This document shows positions 50,423-59,152 of a DNA stretch of 64,000 nucleotides, piece after piece. Made by a program: the position numbers and the translations under genes. The number at the start of each line of letters is the position of its first letter. Within the stretch, counting starts at the first letter, position 1. Below the pieces are notes generated by a model. The model ran no database searches. It had not been told where the DNA came from and saw only the letters and a program-made list of their open reading frames with translations. Location of the stretch: NCBI RefSeq assembly GCF_016801775.1, contig NZ_CP069005.1:62001-126000 (forward strand), written 5' to 3'. Source of the DNA: Sulfitobacter mediterraneus. Lineage in GTDB: Bacteria > Pseudomonadota > Alphaproteobacteria > Rhodobacterales > Rhodobacteraceae.

Positions 50423-52797
50423 GAAAGCCTCCAGAAATCAGGGCGGTCGCGGTAATCGGCGCCGACGAGCGCTTCACCTTTTTCCATGCCGCCGAGGATG
50501 GTGAGATTTGGCCCGAGGGCGCTCAGATCGGCATCGACGACGATGGATCCCTGGTCGTCGCGGATGAGTGCAAGGCGGCTGTCGCTGCCGGTGTTGAGAA
50601 GCACATCGAGTTCCTTCTCATAGAGGTTCAGCATCGCGTAGTCGGCGGCATGGGCGCGGATGTTCGGGAGCAGGATCTGCGTCGGCACCGCCTCGACGAT
50701 GGTCTTGCCGGTCCGGGTGCGTTCGAGCTGGCTCGCGTATTGCGTCATCATCACCGCGACGGTGTTCTGCTTGCGCGCGGTCACCAGCCAGTTCGACAGC
50801 CGCTCGGCGAAATACGCATTGTCGAGCGCCTTCCAGGCCTCGTCGATCACGATGATGGTGGGGCGGCGATCCTCGATCTCGCGCTCGACACGGCGGAAGA
50901 GATAGGAGAGGACGGCCATGCGTTCCTTCTCGGCTTCGCTGTCGAGAATGCCGGTGAGATCGAAACCCACCACATCGCCTTCGAGCGAGAAGGTGTCTTC
51001 CAACGTCTGGCCGAATATCCAGCCGTAGCGGCCTTCTTCCGTCCATTCGAGCAGGCGCTGGTGAAGATCGCCGCCATCATCGGTGGACACAAAGAGCGAT
51101 GCAAAATCCCGCCAATTCCGCAGGGCCGGATTGGAGGCCTGCGCGTTCTGACGCACGACTTCCTGGATGCGGTTGGTCTGCGCGGGCGTCAGCGGCTTGT
51201 CGGTACGATAGAGCAGGGTGGCGAGCCAGTCCGAGAGCCAGGCGGTGCCGCGACTATCGGTTTCGGTCCAAAGAGGATTGAGCCCTGTGGGTTGCCCGGC
51301 TTTCAAAGATGCGTATCTCCCGCCATTGGCGCGGACCGCCATCTCCATACCGAGACGGTAGTCGAAGACGAAGATCCGCGCCCCTGCTCGACGGGCTTGC
51401 GTCATGAGAAAGGCCGATAGCACCGATTTGCCTGAGCCGGGCCGTCCCATGATCAGCGTATGCCCGCTGGTCGGTTCTTTCTCGGGACTACCTTGCTCGT
51501 GATAGGAAAAGCGGTAGGCGCTCTGCTCGGGCGTAGGCAGGTAGGTGATGACCTTACCCCAGGGCGTCCTCGAGGCAGGCTTACCAAGCTGCGTCCGATG
51601 AAACGCCGCGAAATCCGCGAAGTTGCGATTGGTGATCGCACTTGCGCGCACACGCTTGGGCTGGTTGCCCGGATGTTGGCTGAGGTAATGTGCTTTGGCG
51701 GCGACCCGCTCGCCGATCATCTTTACGCCTTCGGCGGCGGCGGCGTTGACGATCTCGGCGCTCAGTGTCTGCAATTCGTCCAGCGTTTCGCAGAAGATCG
51801 TCACCACCATGTGGTGCTCGCCGAAGCTCTGGCGCTTGGCCTCGAGATCATCGGCAGCAATGTCGAGCGCTTCCATGAGCGACAGGGCCGCGTCCTGCGA
51901 AGCCTGCATCTGGCGCTTTTGCCGCTTGATGCGACCCGCCATGAGGTTCGAATTGATCGGCGTGAAGGAGTGCGTGACGATCATGTCGACAGGCAGGTTC
52001 AGCATGTCGAACATGGTGCAGGAGGTGCCTTCCGAGTATTCCCCGATGGTGAAACTCTTGCCGTAGCGATGCCCCACCACGCCTTCGGAGAACTCGAAGT
52101 GATCGCCTTGGAACGTCACCCGGGTATTGGCGACATTGAAAGACAGGAAGCCGTAGGTGTTTGCCGGATAGAGCGGCAGTTCCGTTCCCGTGTTGAGCGC
52201 CCCCAGAAACCCGATCAACTCGCCGCTTTTGGCGGTTAGTACGCGCGGATTCAGCTCCGTCAAGCCTGACAGGAAGACACTCACGGCCTCGCCCAGACGG
52301 CGCAGGCGCTTCTCGGTTGCTTCCTTGAGGCGATCCGGCGCGCTGCGGTTCAGGAACGGCAGGACGCTTTTTGGAGGCGGGCGATGGATGATCGTAAGGG
52401 TGAGCGTCTTGTCGCGCAGCCCGCTGGTCTCTAGCTTCTTGCGCCAGAGCCGGTCGACTTCTCCCGCGAAACTGTCCTCGCGCAGCGGCTCGAGGTCCGG
52501 CGTGATCGCCTTCGAGACCTTATGGACGTAATAGCTGAACTCCGGCCCCAATTGCGCAATGATCCGGGCAAAGAGCGCGGTCACCTTGTCGAGATAGGCG
52601 TCATCGGTCGTATAGCTATTGACCCCGTCGAGCCGGATGCACTGGAAAAGCTCGTTGACCCGGGTCCGCACGGTCCGGTCATCGACGAGGCTCACATAGG
52701 GCAGCATGTGCGCGAGGCGGGTCTCGTGCGCGTACCAGTCCGGCGTCATCGTGCGGAGATCAAGCGCGGCTTCACGGGGCATAGCTGTCCCCGCCAT
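50419..52797 (-). CDS. virB4: Type IV secretion ATPase VirB4
   Basis: Predicted 792-residue ATPase. Walker A IMGRPGSGKSVL is near residue 448, Walker B TIIVIDEAWKALDN near residue 645, and the VMMTQYASQLER segment follows. The N-terminal half matches CagE/VirB4 (FEFSEGVVGHRYGKSFTIGE, PVDMIVTHSF). The length is normal. It energises pilus assembly. It overlaps virB3 by 26 bases and virB7 by four. Confidence 0.95.
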   Translation of the reverse strand: MAGTAMPREAALDLRTMTPDWYAHETRLAHMLPYVSLVDDRTVRTRVNELFQCIRLDGVNSYTTDDAYLDKVTALFARIIAQLGPEFSYYVHKVSKAITPDLEPLREDSFAGEVDRLWRKKLETSGLRDKTLTLTIIHRPPPKSVLPFLNRSAPDRLKEATEKRLRRLGEAVSVFLSGLTELNPRVLTAKSGELIGFLGALNTGTELPLYPANTYGFLSFNVANTRVTFQGDHFEFSEGVVGHRYGKSFTIGEYSEGTSCTMFDMLNLPVDMIVTHSFTPINSNLMAGRIKRQKRQMQASQDAALSLMEALDIAADDLEAKRQSFGEHHMVVTIFCETLDELQTLSAEIVNAAAAEGVKMIGERVAAKAHYLSQHPGNQPKRVRASAITNRNFADFAAFHRTQLGKPASRTPWGKVITYLPTPEQSAYRFSYHEQGSPEKEPTSGHTLIMGRPGSGKSVLSAFLMTQARRAGARIFVFDYRLGMEMAVRANGGRYASLKAGQPTGLNPLWTETDSRGTAWLSDWLATLLYRTDKPLTPAQTNRIQEVVRQNAQASNPALRNWRDFASLFVSTDDGGDLHQRLLEWTEEGRYGWIFGQTLEDTFSLEGDVVGFDLTGILDSEAEKERMAVLSYLFRRVEREIEDRRPTIIVIDEAWKALDNAYFAERLSNWLVTARKQNTVAVMMTQYASQLERTRTGKTIVEAVPTQILLPNIRAHAADYAMLNLYEKELDVLLNTGSDSRLALIRDDQGSIVVDADLSALGPNLTILGGMEKGEALVGADYRDRPDFWRLS

Positions 52798-53050
52798 GTA
52801 TGGACCGGTTCCGCGTCGGCGGTGTCTCCTGCAGCGCCGTCATCATGACGTCGATGAAGCGCGGATCCCAATCGGCGGCCTTCCACAATACGGGGTAGAG
52901 CAGGGCGGCCATGCCCAGCACCGCGATGTGCTGCACCCAGACGAAGAGGAGCACCGATCCGAAGAGCCAGACCATTGCGTACATGATGGGCAGGCCCAGA
53001 AGCTTCGGCGGCCGCACGAGACCCAGAAAGAGGGGCGAGCGCTCAGCCAC
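52772..53050 (-). CDS. virB3: Type IV secretion protein VirB3
   Basis: Predicted 92-residue inner-membrane protein. Starting at the GTG at 53050 gives [20 protein letters not shown], the VirB3 N-terminus, then two hydrophobic segments (IMYAMVWLFGSVLLFVWVQH; LGMAALLYPVL). An upstream TTG at 53107 would overlap virB2 by 65 bases and is less likely. The 8-base overlap with virB2 and 26-base overlap with virB4 fit a tight operon. Confidence 0.85.
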   Translation of the reverse strand: MAERSPLFLGLVRPPKLLGLPIMYAMVWLFGSVLLFVWVQHIAVLGMAALLYPVLWKAADWDPRFIDVMMTALQETPPTRNRSIHGGDSYAP

Positions 53051-53336
53051 CGGCAAAGACCGCGGCAACGATGGTGGGAGCGGCGGCGACACCGGCGATG
53101 CCGACAAGCACCCAGAGGGCCTGGCGCAGATCGATGATGTTGAAAAACCAGCTCAAGAAAACGCCGAGAACAGCGAGCGTCGCGATGACGACGCCGAGCG
53201 GGCCGGTCAGGGCATCGACGATGCCCTGCAACAGGCTCTGGATCGGAGAGAGATCAATGCTCTGGGCGAGGGCGGGTTCGGCAATCAGCAGGAATAGCGC
53301 CAGTGAGGCGACGAATAGGTTTGAAATCTGTCTCAT
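53043..53336 (-). CDS. virB2: Major pilin VirB2
   Basis: Predicted 97-residue pilin precursor. A signal peptide ([19 protein letters not shown], cleavage near residue 25) precedes two transmembrane helices ([39 protein letters not shown]), the standard VirB2/TrbC layout. Its stop overlaps virB3, and its start overlaps the upstream transglycosylase stop by four bases. Confidence 0.92.
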   Translation of the reverse strand: MRQISNLFVASLALFLLIAEPALAQSIDLSPIQSLLQGIVDALTGPLGVVIATLAVLGVFLSWFFNIIDLRQALWVLVGIAGVAAAPTIVAAVFAGG

Positions 53337-54061
53337 GAATTTGATCCTTCCAATCGGGCCACGACGGCCATGACACGGGCCACGTGGTTCTGGGTTTCTC
53401 GGTAGGGGGGAATGCCGCCGTACTGGCGCACTGCATCCGGGCCCGCGTTGTAGGCTGCGAGCGCGAGCCGCGGATCGCCAAACGTCTCCAGCATCATCGC
53501 GAGGTAGCGGGCGGACCCGTCGAGGTTTTGCAGCGGATCACGCGGGTCAACACCGAGATCACGCGCCGTCGCGGGCATCAATTGACCGAGGCCAATGGCA
53601 CCAGCGCTCGAGACCGCATCCTGCCTGTAGGCGCTCTCGACTTCGATATTTGCACGGTAGAGGGTCAGCCAATCACGAACCGAGAGATCCGTGCGCCGCA
53701 GCCCGGGATGACCGGCGTAGCGAAGGGCGGTGGATTCGATGGCCGAGAGAACATCGGCGCGGGGCAGGGGAGCGGACCGCGCTAGGGATGCCATCTGGAT
53801 TTCGTCTGGCCCAAGGTCAGTCTCGCCGAGGATAGCCAGGTCATCAGCAGAGGACCCCTGGCCGATGCCGTCATTGTAATTGCGGGCAAAGCTTTGCTGG
53901 GAGCGGGACGGGGTCAGAGAGCCATCGCTCTCCATGACCAGTACCATCTGCGCAGTGGCGGGACCCGCGAGATACCAGAAAAGGAGAAGGCTACTTGCTG
54001 CTGCCCTTGTCGGTCGCAGCCAGCTTGTGCGTCGTCCGCTGGCCTTCTTCGAGCGGGACAT
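53333..54061 (-). CDS. Second lytic transglycosylase (VirB1-like)
   Basis: Predicted 242-residue SLT enzyme. Catalytic region: [20 protein letters not shown] with the catalytic Glu, [36 protein letters not shown] and [19 protein letters not shown]. The start is uncertain: ATG at 54061 ([19 protein letters not shown]) gives a basic n-region followed by [16 protein letters not shown], a good signal peptide. It overlaps the upstream gene by 71 bases, which is long but possible. It duplicates the function of the 49111 gene. Confidence 0.82.
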   Translation of the reverse strand: MSRSKKASGRRTSWLRPTRAAASSLLLFWYLAGPATAQMVLVMESDGSLTPSRSQQSFARNYNDGIGQGSSADDLAILGETDLGPDEIQMASLARSAPLPRADVLSAIESTALRYAGHPGLRRTDLSVRDWLTLYRANIEVESAYRQDAVSSAGAIGLGQLMPATARDLGVDPRDPLQNLDGSARYLAMMLETFGDPRLALAAYNAGPDAVRQYGGIPPYRETQNHVARVMAVVARLEGSNS

Positions 54062-54386
54062 CGGCATGGGAGAAACCGATGCCGATAAGGAAGGAGACCA
54101 CGCCCGTGATGGTTTTGAATTCGCGGATCTTGATGTCGTTGTAGGTCGTTCGGGTTCGGGCCGTGACCAGCAGCTTTTCCACACCCTCGTCAGAGACGAC
54201 ACGCATGATCCAGACCCCGTAATAGCTCGGGCCCTTCTTGTGTGCCGATTCCTGGCACAGGATTTCAGCGCTATAGCCACTTTCCACGAGTTCGCGGAAA
54301 CGTGCTTCCGTAACCACATTTGGTGCTTCGATGTCCCAGTTCATGGCCCGGCTCACGCTTTCTTCAAACGCGCAACATCCGGGCAT
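53991..54386 (-). CDS. First gene of the VirB operon, hypothetical
   Basis: Predicted 131-residue protein with a hydrophobic stretch near the C-terminus ([18 protein letters not shown]) and no family recognised. The frame runs further upstream into the promoter motif, so the start is internal: ATG at 54386 ([11 protein letters not shown]) or 54344 (MNWDIEAPN). It is the first gene after the AT-rich operator (54406-54423) and overlaps the transglycosylase gene. It could be a regulator or assembly factor of the mating apparatus. Confidence 0.6.
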   Translation of the reverse strand: MPGCCAFEESVSRAMNWDIEAPNVVTEARFRELVESGYSAEILCQESAHKKGPSYYGVWIMRVVSDEGVEKLLVTARTRTTYNDIKIREFKTITGVVSFLIGIGFSHADVPLEEGQRTTHKLAATDKGSSK

Positions 54387-54405
54387 TCCCACTTGAAGCC
54401 CAGAG

Positions 54406-54423
54406 TTACGATAGTATATTATT
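54406..54423 (-). promoter_or_regulatory. AT-rich operator motif, copy C, before the VirB operon
   Basis: On the minus strand this reads AATAATATACTATCGTAA, identical to copy A (11620-11637) at 16 of 18 positions. It is 19 bases upstream of the start at 54386 and is preceded by TTGCAG, which may serve as -35. Confidence 0.65.
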
Positions 54424-54487
54424 AACTGCAAGGATATATTGCAGCGATACGGCTGTATCTCGGTTGCTCAAACTCTAGGCATGTCCA

Positions 54488-54808
54488 TTGGCGTCTATCA
54501 AGGAAATAAGAGGTTCTAGAAACCTACGGTTGAGACGCTTCCTCGCTGCGCAAGTTTGGATACTCATTTTCCTCGTTGAGGAGGCAAACAGTGCAGGAAG
54601 CTGTCTCGCCCCGGTCCGGCCCTTCGTGCCAAGCGATTCGCAGGCCGCCCGGGATTATGCCGACATCATCCGACGGGACTTTGAGGTCTACATCGCGGAC
54701 ATTCAGGACTACTTTCGCTGCCTCGAGCAGGAGCGTGCGCGCGCCTTCGAAGAAGCCCGCGAAGTCAGTCAGGATTACGGTCGGTTTCTCGAACTGGTGG
54801 GGGATTGA
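54488..54808 (+). CDS. Small exported hypothetical protein
   Basis: Predicted up to 106 residues. FLAAQVWILIFLVEEANSAG looks like a signal peptide after a basic n-region; the mature part (DYADIIRRDFEVYIADIQDY ... FEEAREVSQDYGRFLELV) is a helical hairpin. The start may be TTG at 54488 or TTG at 54530. It is divergent from the VirB operon and may be pilus-related or a surface component. No family recognised. Confidence 0.5.
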   Translation: MASIKEIRGSRNLRLRRFLAAQVWILIFLVEEANSAGSCLAPVRPFVPSDSQAARDYADIIRRDFEVYIADIQDYFRCLEQERARAFEEAREVSQDYGRFLELVGD

Positions 54809-54932
54809 TGGGCCTCTGGGCATGCACCAGACTTGCACCCCTTGGAAACCAGACGCCGATAACATCCTCAAATATCTACTTTTTAGATAACGGATTTCAT
54901 CCGCTAGCGACGTCACAAAAGGTATGTGACGC

Positions 54933-55190
54933 GTGGCGAAAACAATCAGAACAAATGGCCAGTTGGCGCTCGTCCGTGCGTTGGTTGATGCACGTCAGAA
55001 TGCAGGTCTCAGCCAGCAGCAGTTGGCGGCGAAGCTCAATCGCCACCAGTCGTTTGTGGCACGTCTCGAAAGCGGCGAGCGTCGTATCGACGTCGTGGAG
55101 TTTACAGTTCTGGCGAGGGTCATTGGCTTTGACAAAAATGAAGTCCTGTCGATTGTCGAAGCTGCCACGGAGTCCGACCACAAGATTTGA
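54933..55190 (+). CDS. XRE-family helix-turn-helix regulator
   Basis: Predicted 85-residue Cro/C1-type DNA-binding protein. The helix-turn-helix LSQQQLAAKLNRHQSFVARLE (about residues 26-46) is intact, followed by ERRIDVVEFTVLARVIGFD. GTG start at 54933. Its proximity to the VirB operon promoter makes it a candidate for the factor that binds the shared AT-rich motif; this is inference. Confidence 0.85.
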   Translation: MAKTIRTNGQLALVRALVDARQNAGLSQQQLAAKLNRHQSFVARLESGERRIDVVEFTVLARVIGFDKNEVLSIVEAATESDHKI

Positions 55191-55357
55191 AAACAACGAA
55201 ATTTTGGGAGGCACCGCATTGGACGTCCCCACGTGAAGTGAGCTCCTTCAAGGAAGAGTAGCCAGCAAACATCCACCAATTGCGTCATGCTTTGCAGGCG
55301 AAGCCTGAGAACACGATGCCGCGATTGCAGCGCCAAAGTGCAGGAAGTCAGTAAACA

Positions 55358-55585
55358 GTGGACGATGATAAAGGTGAAGGCGTTGCGATCGCCAATCTGA
55401 TCGGGACCGACGGGCGTAGCGTTGTTGGTTGGGTGTATCGCTGGAGTACGAGTGAGCTTGCGGTGATGTGGGGCGTCCATGGGTCCAAGCCGGTATCGGA
55501 AGCCCGGCCGGATCTGACTGAGGAACAGAAGCAGGAAATCGACTTCGACGGTTTGAAGCGGATCGGAAGCGGCGACAGCAAATAG
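55358..55585 (+). CDS. Small hypothetical protein (75 aa)
   Basis: Predicted 75-residue acidic protein from a GTG start (DDDKGEGVAIANLIGTDGRS, then VGWVYRWSTSELAVMWG). Codon use looks coding and the frame is clean, with GGAAG before the start. No domain recognised. Isolated between the XRE gene and the TRAP cluster. Confidence 0.5.
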   Translation: MDDDKGEGVAIANLIGTDGRSVVGWVYRWSTSELAVMWGVHGSKPVSEARPDLTEEQKQEIDFDGLKRIGSGDSK

Positions 55586-56152
55586 GCTTCTCAGGTAGCC
55601 GCCAGTTCATATTGATGGATACGGTACGCCAGCATACCAGAAATTGGGGCCGCACGCGGCGAATGCGGACTCTGAGCCCAACCCGGTCATCGCCTTCTTT
55701 TGCTGCGTGTACAGCAGCACAAAAAATCACCGCAGATGCTCGGTCCAAAACGCCGCGCGGCAGCAGAGATCGCCGCCATTTGTCCATGGGGCAGCGAGAA
55801 ATTCGACAGCAATTCACAGGCCGCGGACTTAGTTGCCATTTGACGATCAGTGTGTGAGCGATCGCTGATCGCATCGATATCTAGGCCACCTTTGCGAACG
55901 GTCCTGCCTTTCGCCATCAAATAGCGGGTGTCTTTCCCTTATGCGGCATTAGTAGGTTCTCAGCCCAAAGTTATGGATGCTGTGACCTGCACGAATTTCC
56001 TCAAACCGCAGCAAGCTAGCATTAGGTAGGACAATGCCGGTCTAATCGCGATCTTGTTTTTGTTTCAAACCAATTGGCCAAAGGCAAAGGGTTCCCAAAA
56101 AGCGTTTGCCCCCTGTCCGGCAGCGCCATTGGACCCAACGTCACATTGCACC
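55586..56152. other. Boundary region, no gene seen
   Basis: About 570 bases between the transfer region and the TRAP operon. Frames on both strands are short and unlike known families. It could contain remnants of a transposon or an element end, but I see no repeat that proves it. Confidence 0.4.
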
Positions 56153-56191
56153 ACCAAATTTAGAAATTGAATTTTTATTCTAATTTTTGGT
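56153..56191 (+). promoter_or_regulatory. Inverted repeat, likely operator of the TRAP operon
   Basis: ACCAAATTTAGAA (56153-56165) and TTCTAATTTTTGGT (56178-56191) are inverted copies with one extra base in the second arm and a 12-base AT-rich spacer. It lies about 75 bases before the dctP start in the only AT-rich stretch here. The TetR-type regulator at the other end of the cluster is a candidate ligand-controlled repressor for it. Confidence 0.55.
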
Positions 56192-56264
56192 AAAACAGAG
56201 TCGGGCGCTTGAGGAGGCGCCAATGTTCGGCCTCGAGACTTATTCGGGCCATGGGAGGATAGAC

Positions 56265-57266
56265 ATGATAAAACCGCTCTTCAGAACCGCCGCTGCCGCC
56301 GTGCTTGCAGGTGCCCTGTTACCCGCCGCAAGCTTTGCACAGACAGAATTGAAGGTCGCCACACTGGCGCCGGAAGGCACGCCCTGGTACGATTTCATCG
56401 CCAAGTGGAAGGAAAACGTCGAAGCCGCGTCCAATGGCGAATTGCAGCTTACGATTTTTCCGAACGCCCAGCTTGGCAATGAGCTGGAAGTCTGGAACAA
56501 GGTTGCGCGCGGGCGCGTCGACATCGGGGTCTTTTCAGCTGCCCCCATGACCGAGAACGTGCCCGTCACGGCTCTGTTGAGCACTCCGTTCTTGTTTGAG
56601 AAATCCGAGACCATCTACTGCGTTCTGGACCGCGAATTACGTGAGGACCTAACCGCGATGATGTCGGACAAGTTCCAGGTCATCGACTGGGCCGAAAATG
56701 GTTGGGTGCAGGTCTACGCTCAGGATGATCTTTCGGATGTTGCCAATGCCGAGGGGTACAAGATCCGGGCCGCTCCGCATGCGATGTCTCGCACCCTGAT
56801 GACCTCGATTGGGGCCAATGCTATTGAAATCCCTTATGCAGACACTCCGGCGGCATTGCAGACCGGGCTGGTCAAAGGGGGAGAGTCGATTGGCGTGTCC
56901 TATGTCGCCTTTGGCATCAACAAGGTTGCGCCGCACCTGACCGTCACCAGCCATTCGCACCAGTCAGGCGTTATCCTGATGGGTAAAAAGAACTGGGGTA
57001 AGTTGTCCGCAGAGCATCAAAAAATCCTCGGTGACGCCACTCCTGACTTGTCGATCCTGCGTCAGGGCATTGCCGGCATGGATGCCTATTTGCTGGGCCT
57101 GCATGAAAAGGCCGGAGGTGGCGTGCATCGTCTGACGCCAGAACAGCGTGCGGCGTGGAAGGCCAAGGTCGAGCCGAACTGGGCCTCGATGGTCGAAAGC
57201 ATGGGACCAGAAGCACAGGCATTCTGGCCAAAAGTTCTGGAAGCCAAGAAAGCCTGCGGCGAGTAA
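56265..57266 (+). CDS. dctP: TRAP transporter solute-binding protein (DctP family)
   Basis: Predicted 333-residue periplasmic binding protein. Signal peptide ends AASFAQ near residue 25; the mature N-terminus is TELKVATLAPEGTPWYDFIA. FPNAQLGNELEVWNKVARGRVDIGV is the usual ligand-loop region, and KIRAAPHAMSRTLMTSIGAN carries the conserved Arg that binds a carboxylate. The ATG at 56265 follows GGGAGGA. The ligand is unknown; the neighbouring genes suggest an organic acid or amide. Confidence 0.92.
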   Translation: MIKPLFRTAAAAVLAGALLPAASFAQTELKVATLAPEGTPWYDFIAKWKENVEAASNGELQLTIFPNAQLGNELEVWNKVARGRVDIGVFSAAPMTENVPVTALLSTPFLFEKSETIYCVLDRELREDLTAMMSDKFQVIDWAENGWVQVYAQDDLSDVANAEGYKIRAAPHAMSRTLMTSIGANAIEIPYADTPAALQTGLVKGGESIGVSYVAFGINKVAPHLTVTSHSHQSGVILMGKKNWGKLSAEHQKILGDATPDLSILRQGIAGMDAYLLGLHEKAGGGVHRLTPEQRAAWKAKVEPNWASMVESMGPEAQAFWPKVLEAKKACGE

Positions 57267-57317
57267 CCTCTACCCGAAGGGTGGCTGCATGATGCGTGGT
57301 CATCAAGAGGACAAGGT

Positions 57318-57337
57318 CTGGCGCCCTCTGGCGCCAG
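57318..57337 (+). repeat. Intercistronic hairpin between dctP and dctQ
   Basis: CTGGCGCC (57318-57325), loop CTCT, GGCGCCAG (57330-57337): a perfect 8-bp stem without a T tract. In TRAP and ABC operons such hairpins often protect the binding-protein message, so that it exceeds the permease message. Confidence 0.6.
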
Positions 57338-57377
57338 CGCGCCTAGCCCAGTCTGAACGCCCATTGGAGGTGACGTC

Positions 57378-57872
57378 ATGACGATGAACAGACGCATTTT
57401 GACTCTGCTGTTTGTAACCGAAGCTGCCGTGGCGATTTCCGCCTATGTGGTGATTGCCGGGTTGCTTTTGGCCGATGTGCTGATGCGCGAACTGGCGGGA
57501 AGTTCGATTTGGGGCGCACAGCGCATTTCGGTGTACCTGATGATCGTGATCGGTTTTCTGGGGCTTGGTCTCGCGGCGTCAAAGGGACGGCACTTGCGTC
57601 CCCGCTTCATGGACGGGCTGTTTCCTGAACACATGTCCGCTACCGCTGACCGTATCGGCAGCTTTATCATGATGGTGATCTTTGCCGGGTTTGGCGCTGT
57701 CGCGATCGAGTTCCTGTTGGAAGCGATCGAGTACGGCGATGTGGCCCGCGTGGTACGTATCCCGCTGTGGTACATCCAGATCATTGTTCCTTATGCGTTT
57801 TTCTCAACGGCCCTGCGTTATGCGATATTCGCGGTGAGTCCTGATCTGCGCCCTGACGAGGCGCTTGAGTGA
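57378..57872 (+). CDS. dctQ: TRAP transporter small permease (DctQ)
   Basis: Predicted 164-residue membrane protein with four transmembrane helices and the family pattern LLFVTEAAVAISAYVVIAGL ... YLMIVIGFLGLGLAASKGRHLRP. An ATG at 57384 is an alternative start. It overlaps dctM by one base (TGATG). It pairs with DctM in the membrane. Confidence 0.88.
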   Translation: MTMNRRILTLLFVTEAAVAISAYVVIAGLLLADVLMRELAGSSIWGAQRISVYLMIVIGFLGLGLAASKGRHLRPRFMDGLFPEHMSATADRIGSFIMMVIFAGFGAVAIEFLLEAIEYGDVARVVRIPLWYIQIIVPYAFFSTALRYAIFAVSPDLRPDEALE

Positions 57873-59131
57873 TGCTGTGGATCGGACTGATAGTGTTGAT
57901 CTTTGGTGCGCTTGCTCTGCGGGTGAACATCGCGGCCATTCTCCTAGTGGTAGGGGCCTATATCCATTTCTTCTGGGGCGACGCCGAGCTTACTTACATC
58001 CTCGAAGACATGTGGTCGGCCATCGACAAAGAGGTCCTGCTGTCGATCCCTCTGTTTCTGCTGTGCGGTTCGGTCATGGGCAAGGGTGCCATTGCCGAAC
58101 GGCTGATCAACGTGATGCGGGCGCTCACCGCGCCGGTTCCAGGTGGCATGGCGCTGGCCACCATCCTGACCTGTGCAGTTTTCGCGGCGATTTCCGGCTC
58201 GTCTGCGGTGACGCTGATTGCTGTTGGCACCATCGCGTACCCCGCGCTGATCAATGACGGCTATTCCAAGAGCTTTGCGCTGGGTGCACTGGCAACCGGC
58301 GGGACCTTGGGTGTGGTGATCCCGCCGTCGATTCCAATGATCCTATATGGTATCGTCACCGAGACCTCGATTGTCGATCTGTTCACGGCAGGCATCCTGC
58401 CGGGGCTGTTCCTGACTACTCTTCTCGGCATCTACACGGTGATCGCAAATCGCCATGTCCGACGCGAAGCCTTTTCCCTGACCCACCTGATTTCCACGTT
58501 GCAACAGGGTGTGTGGTCCTTGCTGATGCCGGTGATCCTTCTGGGGGGCATCTATTCCGGTCACTTCTCGCCCACGGAGTCGGCGGCCGTGGCGCTGGCC
58601 TATGCGCTGATTGTTGAACGCTTTGTTCATCGCGAGCTGACCCTGCGCGACCTCTATGACACCGCGATTGACACTACCACCATGATGGGCGCGCTGTTTC
58701 CACTTTTGGCGATCGCGCTCAGCATCAACCTCCTTTTAACCACGCAACAGGTGCCCGGTGCGTTGACCGAATGGGTATCGTCCTATGTCTCGGACAAGAC
58801 AACATTCTTGCTGATCATCAACGTGCTCTTGCTGTTGGTGGGCTGCATCATGGACATGGCCTCTGCCATTCTGGTTCTGGCGCCGATCCTGCTGCAGATG
58901 GGCGAGGCCTTTGGCATTGATCCAGTTCATCTGGGGGTCATCATGACCGTGAACCTGGAAATTGGACTGCTGACGCCTCCGGTCGGGCTGAATCTTATTA
59001 TCGCCATGACGGCCTTTCGCGAACCTTTCGGTCTGATCATCCGCGGCGTGATCCCCTTTATCCTGATCATGCTGTTCGGGCTCCTGGTGATCGCCTTTGT
59101 GCCGCAGCTGTCGCTTATGCTGGTCGGATGA
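57872..59131 (+). CDS. dctM: TRAP transporter large permease (DctM)
   Basis: Predicted 419-residue permease with about 12 transmembrane helices. Family hallmarks include FAAISGSSAVTLIAVGTI, GTLGVVIPPSIPMILYGIVT, and HFSPTESAAVALAYAL. A GTG at 57869 could also start the gene. It couples sodium movement to substrate uptake delivered by DctP. Confidence 0.95.
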   Translation: MLWIGLIVLIFGALALRVNIAAILLVVGAYIHFFWGDAELTYILEDMWSAIDKEVLLSIPLFLLCGSVMGKGAIAERLINVMRALTAPVPGGMALATILTCAVFAAISGSSAVTLIAVGTIAYPALINDGYSKSFALGALATGGTLGVVIPPSIPMILYGIVTETSIVDLFTAGILPGLFLTTLLGIYTVIANRHVRREAFSLTHLISTLQQGVWSLLMPVILLGGIYSGHFSPTESAAVALAYALIVERFVHRELTLRDLYDTAIDTTTMMGALFPLLAIALSINLLLTTQQVPGALTEWVSSYVSDKTTFLLIINVLLLLVGCIMDMASAILVLAPILLQMGEAFGIDPVHLGVIMTVNLEIGLLTPPVGLNLIIAMTAFREPFGLIIRGVIPFILIMLFGLLVIAFVPQLSLMLVG

Positions 59132-59152
59132 CGGCATTTAACAGGAGCCCGC

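Noticed and set aside
55248..55874. 208-codon frame on the minus strand
   Set aside because: Overlaps the more plausible 75-residue gene on the + strand and lacks motifs; at most a remnant.
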